This document shows, piece by piece, positions 37,280 through 43,197 of a stretch of 43,197 nucleotides of DNA (position 1 is its first letter; each line of letters begins with the position of its first letter). The position numbers and the translations under genes were made by a program. The notes beneath the pieces are model-generated. The model ran no database searches, was not told where the DNA came from, and saw only the letters and a list, made by a program, of their open reading frames with translations. The stretch covers positions 1 to 43,197 of the forward strand of contig JAJQCV010000034.1 in assembly GCA_021202525.1 (NCBI GenBank), in the 5' to 3' direction. This DNA is from Akkermansiaceae bacterium. GTDB taxonomy: Bacteria > Verrucomicrobiota > Verrucomicrobiia > Verrucomicrobiales > Akkermansiaceae.

Positions 37280-38227
37280 TCAAAATACTTCAGAAAGCAT
37301 TTCTACGCATCTTCTTTTTTGTTCTATCTGCGGATGGACATAAAGATTCAGAGTCATATTGACTGAAGAGTGGCCTAAAATTTCCGAAACAGTTTTACAA
37401 TCAGCGCCAAATTCGATACATCGTGTCGCAAATGTATGTCTTAATGTATGAAAATTGACTTTTTCCATATGATGACGGGTAAGGAAATTCTCAAAAAACG
37501 TACGGAAGGTTCTTACTTCAACACATTTTTCTGTTCCACTCACAAAAAAAGCATTTGCGTTCATCGGATTCACGCGTTTAATGATAGGGTATAAAAAAGC
37601 AGAAATAGGTACTTCTCGCTTTGAGGATCGTGTTTTAGGCTCTGAAATAACGATTTCAGACTTTCCTTTTCCATTCAATTCTTTCTGATAGACGCGTTGC
37701 AGTGTTCTATTGACGCGAATAAGTTTATTTTCACAATCGATATCGCTCCATTTCAATGCACAAATTTCTCCGATGCGCAGCCCAGTATAAAGGCTCAGGA
37801 GGATTGCCGCGCTGCGAGGAGTCAAATTAAGAAGAATGGACTGAATCAGCGTCTGCTGCATTGTTTTTTCCAAAATTACAACTTTGGATTTGGAAAAAAC
37901 GGGAGGGAAAACTATCTCATAGGAGACTGTTGATAAGAGTTTTGCTTTCATTGCATCTCGTAATATATTTTTTAAAACGACAATGATATCTCGGGAACTT
38001 CTGTCACAGAGTCCTCCTGTTCCGTCAAGACGACCATGTTGCAAAAGTTCAAGAGCGTAGTTTTGTATTAAGCTCTCTGAGAAATCACTTAGGTACATAT
38101 TACCAAAACGAGGCAATAAATGATTCACAACAATATTGGAATAAGCCGCATAAGTTGATTTTTTTACAAATCGCTCTTTTCGACTCAGCCATTCTCTTAC
38201 CCATTCACTATATTTTTTCTGTTGCAT
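37280..38227 (-). CDS. tyrosine recombinase next to invertible segment
   Basis: A 315-residue complete phage-integrase-family recombinase, distinct from the island integrase. It has an N-terminal core-binding domain (about 5-95) and a catalytic domain with Arg151 (TGLRIGEICALKW), Lys198 in the beta-hairpin, His260 and Arg263 (HTLRHTFATRC), His286 (LGHSSVNMT) and Tyr296 (LNLYVHP). It lacks a long arm-binding extension, like simple invertases of the XerC/D type. The gene lies 71 bases from the left arm of a 260-base inverted repeat and reads away from it. It is the obvious candidate to flip the target recognition cassette of the restriction gene. A weak AGGA lies upstream of the ATG. Confidence 0.92.
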   Translation of the reverse strand: MQQKKYSEWVREWLSRKERFVKKSTYAAYSNIVVNHLLPRFGNMYLSDFSESLIQNYALELLQHGRLDGTGGLCDRSSRDIIVVLKNILRDAMKAKLLSTVSYEIVFPPVFSKSKVVILEKTMQQTLIQSILLNLTPRSAAILLSLYTGLRIGEICALKWSDIDCENKLIRVNRTLQRVYQKELNGKGKSEIVISEPKTRSSKREVPISAFLYPIIKRVNPMNANAFFVSGTEKCVEVRTFRTFFENFLTRHHMEKVNFHTLRHTFATRCIEFGADCKTVSEILGHSSVNMTLNLYVHPQIEQKRRCVEMLSEVF

Positions 38228-38298
38228 TGGTTCGTGTTTCCTATGGTTAATAGGTGGTGAGTATATACAGCAGATATTCCGTCAAGGAAATATCATTA

Positions 38299-38558
38299 AT
38301 GTGTTCCATTTGAGGGGTAATCAGAGAACGAGCGGCGAATTATCGCGAAAAGAGGGTGGTAAGATTTTCGGCTCAGGAAGTAGAACTCCTATCAGCATCA
38401 CCCTTTTAGTCAAAAAGCCGAATAAACAGGCCGCAGGGAGAGCCCGGATTTTCTACCACGACATAGGAGACTATCTGAACCGGGAGGAAAAACTGAAGCT
38501 TGTCCGGGACTTTGGAAGCATCCTGAACCCTGATATGAAGCTATCCTCAATTACGCCC
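38299..38558 (+). repeat. left arm of 260-base inverted repeat
   Basis: Begins ATGTGTTCCATTTGAGG and ends CAATTACGCCC. By eye it matches the reverse complement of 39025-39284 over its whole length with no difference found. It encodes the same 86 residues (FHLRGNQRTSGELSRKEGG through to LSSITP) as the restriction gene, but on the plus strand. Confidence 0.95.
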
Positions 38559-39032
38559 AATGAGGCGTACGACTGGATCAACCAGCGAGACAATCTGTTT
38601 GAGAGTTTTATCCCTATCGGCGACAAAAACAACAAGGAGAACATCAAGACGTTTTTTGTGCCATTTTATTCCTGTGGAGTGCAATCAAATCGAGATTCTT
38701 GGGTATATAATTATTCTATACACAAGTTACAAGAGAATGCGCAAAAGATGGTAATTGTATACAATAAACAAATGTTTGACTTTCAGTCAGAAAGATCAAA
38801 AAATAAAGAATTGAAGCCCGAAAATTTTGTAATAAAAGATGAAACACAAATAAAATGGTCTAGTAGTTTGCTCCCTCAATTATTAAGAGGTGTATACGGT
38901 AGTTATAAAAAAGAGGCTATTGTAACAGCAATGTATAGACCTTTCTGTAAACAAAATTTCTATTTCGACAGGTTGTTTATACATCGACCTTATCAAATTC
39001 CAATTTTATTCCCAACTCCTCAAAGGGCGTAA
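38301..39032 (+). pseudogene. silent target recognition domain cassette in opposite orientation
   Basis: A 243-codon plus-strand frame with no own promoter or ribosome site. Codons 1-86 are the left arm. Codons 87-243 continue as type ISP target recognition domain: NEAYDWINQRDNLFESFIPIGDK, a TFFVPFYSCGVQSNRDSWVYNYS region, LLPQLLRGVYGSYKKEAIVTAMYRPFCKQNFYFDRL, and HRPYQIPILFPTP, then QRA-stop. The stop TAA lies inside the right arm. This is the natural continuation of the minus-strand gene, which instead reads antisense through the same DNA. From about 38680 on, the cassette is markedly AT-rich compared with the arms, as expected of a swapped specificity module. Confidence 0.88.
38559..39024. 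mobile_element. 466-base invertible core between the inverted repeats
   Basis: Bounded exactly by the two arms. Current orientation gives the restriction gene a 15-residue antisense tail (FEELGIKLEFDKVDV). Flipping it would attach 157 in-frame residues of target recognition domain. Both arm ends fall on codon boundaries of the minus-strand gene, so the frame is kept. Confidence 0.8.
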
Positions 39033-42000
39033 TTGAGGATAGCTTCATATCAGGGTTCAGGATGCTTCCAAAGTCCCGGACAAGCTTCAGTTTTTCCTCC
39101 CGGTTCAGATAGTCTCCTATGTCGTGGTAGAAAATCCGGGCTCTCCCTGCGGCCTGTTTATTCGGCTTTTTGACTAAAAGGGTGATGCTGATAGGAGTTC
39201 TACTTCCTGAGCCGAAAATCTTACCACCCTCTTTTCGCGATAATTCGCCGCTCGTTCTCTGATTACCCCTCAAATGGAACACATAGATAACAGAAAATTC
39301 TTCTTGGAGGCATTTGCGAAATCCTGACGTGGCATTCCCGTCAATCCATGCGCCATTAGAAACAAAGGCGATGATACCCCCGTTTTGTGCATCCAGACGA
39401 TCAGACGCCCAACGAAAGGCTTTAATATATGAATCATACAAAGAGTTTTTATTTGTTGATTTACTACCAGCAGCATAGGTCTCCGCTATTCGAGATTCCA
39501 ATTTAGGATACCGTTGATTTTGCGCGTTGTCGTTGGCCGATTTTTGTCCCACAGAATAAGGTGGATTGCCTATGATGATACGAATGGGGGCTTTCTTTTG
39601 AGCAATGACTCGTTCTGAATTCTGTGAAAATATTTCGGAGAAGAGCTTATCGCTATCTTCCGTTTCTCCGAGCTGGAAGGTATCGGTCAAACAAATACCA
39701 TCAAAAGCCTTGTATCCTTGCTTTTGTCCATGAAGGTCATGGTATACGTTTTCTATATTGATTGAGGCGATGTAATACGCCAGCAAAACGATTTCGTTGG
39801 CATGCAGTTCATGCAGATATTTTCGTTCTAAATCCTCGGAACGGATCAGCCCCCTTTGCAGTAATCTTGTAATGAATGTACCCGTGCCGGAAAAGGGATC
39901 AAGTATGTGGACATTTTCATCTGATATATGGCGGTCGAATTCTTTTTCCAATACTTCTGCTACAGAATTAATGATGAAATCCACAACCTCAACAGGAGTA
40001 TATACAATGCCTAATTTTTCAACCGTTTGAGGGAATGCTGATTTGAAAAATTTATCATATAACTCCACAATTACTTTCTGCTTCCCTTCTGCATTGTCAA
40101 TTCCAGCACAACGTTCCACAATCGATTTATAGAATTGAGCCATAATCTCAGCTTCTCTCGCCGGTATTTCTTCATGCAAGAGATTAATCATCTGTTGCAT
40201 GGCGATCGAAACAGGATTATGCTGAACAAATGAATAATTTTCAAACAATGCTTCAAAAACAGGCTTGGTAATGATGTGTTGAGCCAGCATTTCCACAGCT
40301 TCTTCAGATGTCACTGAAGGATTCAGATTTCTCTTCAGCCCTGTCAAAAAGTGTCCAAATGCTATTTTATGTTCCTGATCTGTAGCAATTAATTCATGGA
40401 TTCGTTTAATATGCTGTTCAGCAACAGAGGCCACATCTTTTGCCCATAATTCCCAATATCGGCGAGTTCCGACTTTTTTCACCATTTTGGCGAAAATAAC
40501 ACTTTGTAATGATTCGAATTTTAAGGCGAGTTCTTGCTGGACCGATTTACTAAAGCCTGAATCACTTTCGCCTTTTGCTCCCCTATCGCCATTATCGTCA
40601 TGAGATGGCTTTGGTGAAGAACCAATGGAGCTCACAAGAATTCTTTCCGATTTTTTCCTGTTAAGGTCAATTTTATTGATTTCAGCATTAAACCGATCGT
40701 CATGAGCACGGAGAGCATTCAATACCGTCCATACAACGCCAAAACAATCACTTTTATCCAGAGCTTCCTCCGGGCTCATTGATTCCGGAATAATTACGGG
40801 AATAATGATGTATCCATACTTTTTACCAGGCGCCTTACGCATTACCCGACCAACAGATTGCACAACATCGACTTGCGAGTTTCTTGACGAAAGAAACATG
40901 ACCGAATCCAAGGAAGGCACATCCACTCCTTCGGATAGGCAACGTACATTGGTCAAAATACGACAGTCTTGTCCTGAGATTGGTGTGGATTTCAGCCAAT
41001 TTAACTTACTTTGCCGCTCTGTTGCTCCCATGGTTCCATCGATATGTCGGGAAGAAACTGTCACCATAATGTCACGGATCGCACTGGGGAGCGTTTCGTA
41101 ATAGGTAGATTTGTGCTCATTAAAGATATGGGTGATATGTTTTGAAGCCTTGATGCTCTGACAAAAAGCAACGGCTGTATGCATCAAACTCGGATCGGAA
41201 TTTTTGACAAGCTCTTCGTCGCAAATCATCCGTTTGGAAAGGGCATTGATGCATCCCATCAATTTGGAAATATCATCGGCAGTTATTTCTCCATTGGAAT
41301 TGGCAATGGCTTCCTGAAATTCCTTGGGGACTTCACTTTCTTGAACTGTGAGTACGAGTACCTTGTAATCCGACAGCAAATCGTTTTCCACTGCTTCCCC
41401 AAAACCAATGCGGAATACTTCGTCTCCATAAATGGAGGTGTCGTCCATCGAACAAAGATAAGCATCCGCCTCTTTTGCTTTTTCCTTTACATCATCTTTG
41501 TACAAGCGCGGTGTTGCTGTCATATATACGCGCTTTCGTCCCTGGATAAAACCATTATCGTGAATACGTATGAAGGCGGTTTCATCATATCCTCTATCAT
41601 TTTTCTGGCTTTTGAGGGCCACGCCCGTAGTTCGATGCGCCTCATCACAAATGATAAGATCAAAGAGGCAGGGTTCCGCTATTTCGGCGTTCAATGCTTT
41701 TTGCGCTTCAGAAACCCGATCTATGGACTGATAAGTTGAAAATACAACAATCATCCCTTCATTGGGATTTTGCCGTGCCATCAAAAGTTGATTAACGATA
41801 TTCCTGACATCGGTCGATGCTGGGAGAGCCAGATCTTCAATGGTAAAACCACCATCATCCGTATCACGCCTTTTTTTCGTAATTTCAGCATCAGAGCAGA
41901 TGCAAACAGGCTTAATCGGTTTTTCTGCAAATGTAGTCCATTCATTCAGGGTTTGTCCCAGCAAAGCTATGGAAGGAATAAGAAACAAAACCACACCATT

Positions 42001-42666
42001 ATTGTTTGTTTCCTTTTCCGCTATCTTGAGTGCAGTAAAAGTCTTTCCTGTGCCACAGGCCATAATGAGACGTCCACGATCCGATTGCAGAAAGTGTTCG
42101 TGGAATAATTCAACTGCTTTTTGTTGGTGTTTTCTCAGGGTTCGTTCTTTGAGAATTACTCCACTTCCATGGACTCCGTGTTCCAATTTTTCCCAATCGA
42201 TGCAGGAATTTTCAAGATCATAGAGATTAATTCTGCTTACCGGAATGTTTAAATTACGCAAAGACAATGTTGCCTCGGAGGTCCAATTATCATTTGTCGA
42301 GATCCAAAGACGATGGGAGAAAGAGGTCGCTTGTAAATATTCATTCTGAAAGCGTTTGTCTGATGTCGCCAGAAATGTATCCACATTTGCCTTTGTAATC
42401 TGGGTATCCTTATCATAGCATTTACATTGAACAGCCCAATATCGACCATCAAACGTTTTGGCTACAAGATCAATCCCTACATCCTTTCCACTACCAAAAT
42501 CTTTCCGAAAAGGAAATTCGTTCCAGAGCCAAACAGTTTCAATAATGGTTTTATATTTCGGTTCAACCATCAAATAAGATTTCATTAATCGTTCAAAACG
42601 ATTTCCTTTATCGCGCTCGGAAAAAGAATGCGTACGATATTTTTCGAGGATGTCCACAAATCTCAT
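38977..42666 (-). CDS. type ISP-like restriction-modification enzyme, C-terminus truncated by inversion
   Basis: A 1229-residue single-chain restriction-modification enzyme of the LlaGI/LlaBIII kind. Residues 1-165 are an Mrr-like nuclease (E26, D66, Q80-x-K82 in GIDLVAK and AVQCKCY). Residues about 170-800 are an SF2 translocase: Walker A MACGTGKTF at about 202-210, ICDEAH at about 340, MTATPR, and QSVGRVMRKAPGK. Residues about 890-1130 are an N6-adenine methyltransferase with motif I ILDPFSGTGTF at about 919-929 and motif IV GNPPY at about 1032-1036. The target recognition domain should follow, but after the repeat arm (1128-1214) the frame enters inverted DNA and ends with 15 foreign residues. 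Known relatives have about 1570 residues. As written it is probably inactive. ATG 42666 has AAAGG seven bases upstream. Confidence 0.93.
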   Translation of the reverse strand: MRFVDILEKYRTHSFSERDKGNRFERLMKSYLMVEPKYKTIIETVWLWNEFPFRKDFGSGKDVGIDLVAKTFDGRYWAVQCKCYDKDTQITKANVDTFLATSDKRFQNEYLQATSFSHRLWISTNDNWTSEATLSLRNLNIPVSRINLYDLENSCIDWEKLEHGVHGSGVILKERTLRKHQQKAVELFHEHFLQSDRGRLIMACGTGKTFTALKIAEKETNNNGVVLFLIPSIALLGQTLNEWTTFAEKPIKPVCICSDAEITKKRRDTDDGGFTIEDLALPASTDVRNIVNQLLMARQNPNEGMIVVFSTYQSIDRVSEAQKALNAEIAEPCLFDLIICDEAHRTTGVALKSQKNDRGYDETAFIRIHDNGFIQGRKRVYMTATPRLYKDDVKEKAKEADAYLCSMDDTSIYGDEVFRIGFGEAVENDLLSDYKVLVLTVQESEVPKEFQEAIANSNGEITADDISKLMGCINALSKRMICDEELVKNSDPSLMHTAVAFCQSIKASKHITHIFNEHKSTYYETLPSAIRDIMVTVSSRHIDGTMGATERQSKLNWLKSTPISGQDCRILTNVRCLSEGVDVPSLDSVMFLSSRNSQVDVVQSVGRVMRKAPGKKYGYIIIPVIIPESMSPEEALDKSDCFGVVWTVLNALRAHDDRFNAEINKIDLNRKKSERILVSSIGSSPKPSHDDNGDRGAKGESDSGFSKSVQQELALKFESLQSVIFAKMVKKVGTRRYWELWAKDVASVAEQHIKRIHELIATDQEHKIAFGHFLTGLKRNLNPSVTSEEAVEMLAQHIITKPVFEALFENYSFVQHNPVSIAMQQMINLLHEEIPAREAEIMAQFYKSIVERCAGIDNAEGKQKVIVELYDKFFKSAFPQTVEKLGIVYTPVEVVDFIINSVAEVLEKEFDRHISDENVHILDPFSGTGTFITRLLQRGLIRSEDLERKYLHELHANEIVLLAYYIASINIENVYHDLHGQKQGYKAFDGICLTDTFQLGETEDSDKLFSEIFSQNSERVIAQKKAPIRIIIGNPPYSVGQKSANDNAQNQRYPKLESRIAETYAAGSKSTNKNSLYDSYIKAFRWASDRLDAQNGGIIAFVSNGAWIDGNATSGFRKCLQEEFSVIYVFHLRGNQRTSGELSRKEGGKIFGSGSRTPISITLLVKKPNKQAAGRARIFYHDIGDYLNREEKLKLVRDFGSILNPDMKLSSITPFEELGIKLEFDKVDV
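39025..39284 (-). repeat. right arm of 260-base inverted repeat, inside restriction gene
   Basis: Reverse-complement copy of 38299-38558. It forms residues about 1128-1214 of the restriction gene, at the boundary between methyltransferase and target recognition domain. Confidence 0.95.
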
Positions 42667-42814
42667 TTTATACCTTTCTGCTCTTGAGTCTTGTTATACA
42701 GGCAAGCTGTGCCGCGTATAAAATACCTTGAACAAGTATCTCTCATCCCAGGTACGAAATCAAGGCAAAGTCTATTTCTCAAACCTCAAAAAAGGTTAGT
42801 CAGAATGGATCTTG

Positions 42815-43123
42815 TCAGATGGGTTTCCATTCTCGTTTGTCCAGTTCATCTCTACACGTTTTTCGTTGATTATTGGTGTTATCGTCAATGGCCTTAATTA
42901 TTGAGTATTCCGTACAGTACTGGTAGTCGTTTGTCAAAGAATTGGGTGGCTCTGAGTGGATCGGAGGCAAGTACTTCTCCAATCCTCGCATCGGTGTCAT
43001 CGTGGCAATCTTTCCGATTACTTTCAGAAAATCGAGTATGCCAGAATCATGATATTTTTTAGAAACATTTATGAAGAAGTCTATACGTTCCTTAGTTTTC
43101 AATGCTTTTCTCACACATATCAT
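42815..43123 (-). CDS. small hypothetical protein upstream of restriction gene
   Basis: A 102-residue open frame, 148 bases upstream of the restriction gene on the same strand. It is charged and helical at the start (VRKALKTKERIDFFINVSKKYHDSGILDFLKVIGKI) and ends polar (CRDELDKREWKP). It reads like a real protein with no antisense competitor of quality. There is no Shine-Dalgarno and I recognise no family. Regulators or antirestriction-type small proteins are common at this place, but nothing here shows that. Confidence 0.38.
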   Translation of the reverse strand: MICVRKALKTKERIDFFINVSKKYHDSGILDFLKVIGKIATMTPMRGLEKYLPPIHSEPPNSLTNDYQYCTEYSIIKAIDDNTNNQRKTCRDELDKREWKPI

Positions 43124-43149
43124 TCAATAAGGCCGTTTATTTGTGAAAG

Positions 43150-43180
43150 TTTTTCCAACTTACCATAATGGCTGGAAAAA
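43150..43180. repeat. short inverted repeat at window edge
   Basis: TTTTTCCA (43150-43157) and TGGAAAAA (43173-43180) flank 15 bases, upstream of the 102-codon minus-strand frame. It could be an operator or a weak hairpin. Confidence 0.25.
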
Positions 43181-43197
43181 TTTCTCATCATGTATCC

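Larger units (their letters stand above)
34544..43197. mobile_element. integrative genomic island beginning at tRNA-Pro (right end outside window)
   Basis: Starting just after tRNA-Pro, the sequence becomes AT-richer, gene density falls, and the recognisable genes are two tyrosine recombinases and a restriction-modification enzyme. This is typical of a transferred defence island. No conjugation, replication or structural phage genes are visible in the part shown. Confidence 0.7.

Noticed and set aside
38301..39032. An independent plus-strand gene
   Set aside because: It begins in the middle of a domain within the repeat arm and has no promoter or ribosome site. It is better read as the inverted end of the restriction gene.

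Overview
The window looks like a chromosomal segment of a Gram-negative Verrucomicrobiota bacterium, most probably an Akkermansia-type gut organism. This is an inference from GC-rich core genes, exported proteins with an N-terminal SHD1-like segment, paired kelch mutarotase proteins of the sialic-acid type, and start codons that mostly lack a Shine-Dalgarno sequence. No 16S or other decisive marker is present.

Core region, 1 to about 34,540. A 680-base gene-free stretch with small hairpins comes first. It is followed by a GT4 glycosyltransferase fused to an LpxH-like phosphoesterase, then dnaK, groES and groEL. A PiT phosphate transporter is broken by one extra G in a G run. Two divergent tRNA-Gly genes follow (CCC on the minus strand, TCC on the plus strand). 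Next is a polysaccharide export cluster: an exported protein, an outer-membrane barrel, a Wzc-type tyrosine autokinase and a small Wza-like protein. Then come a two-HTH protein, ruvA, gap, pgk (interrupted by an in-frame TAA), and a TraB-like protein convergent with mfd. Upstream of mfd on the minus strand are a secreted HExxH protein, a kelch-MFS fusion and a kelch mutarotase. The core closes with a coiled-coil exported protein, a PHP histidinol phosphatase, pta, tilS, rpmE (type B), a membrane protein, tRNA-Phe and tRNA-Pro.

Island, about 34,544 to the end. A tyrosine integrase starts about 150 bases after tRNA-Pro, the classic layout of an island inserted in a tRNA 3' end. The DNA becomes AT-richer and gene-poor. 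It then holds a second tyrosine recombinase beside a single-polypeptide (type ISP-like) restriction-modification gene: Mrr-like nuclease, DEAH helicase, N6-adenine methyltransferase and target recognition domain.

The most exciting feature is in this restriction gene. Its 3' end carries a 260-base arm (39025-39284) repeated in exact inverted orientation at 38299-38558. The 466 bases between the arms encode, on the opposite strand and in frame with the second arm, the missing continuation of the target recognition domain. As written, the gene runs into antisense DNA and stops after 15 residues (1229 aa). If the segment flips, the enzyme gains 157 residues (1371 aa). With a complete tyrosine recombinase 71 bases away, this looks like a phase-variable restriction system.

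Caution: the pgk stop and the PiT frameshift are single-base events in genes expected to be intact, and may be sequencing or assembly errors.
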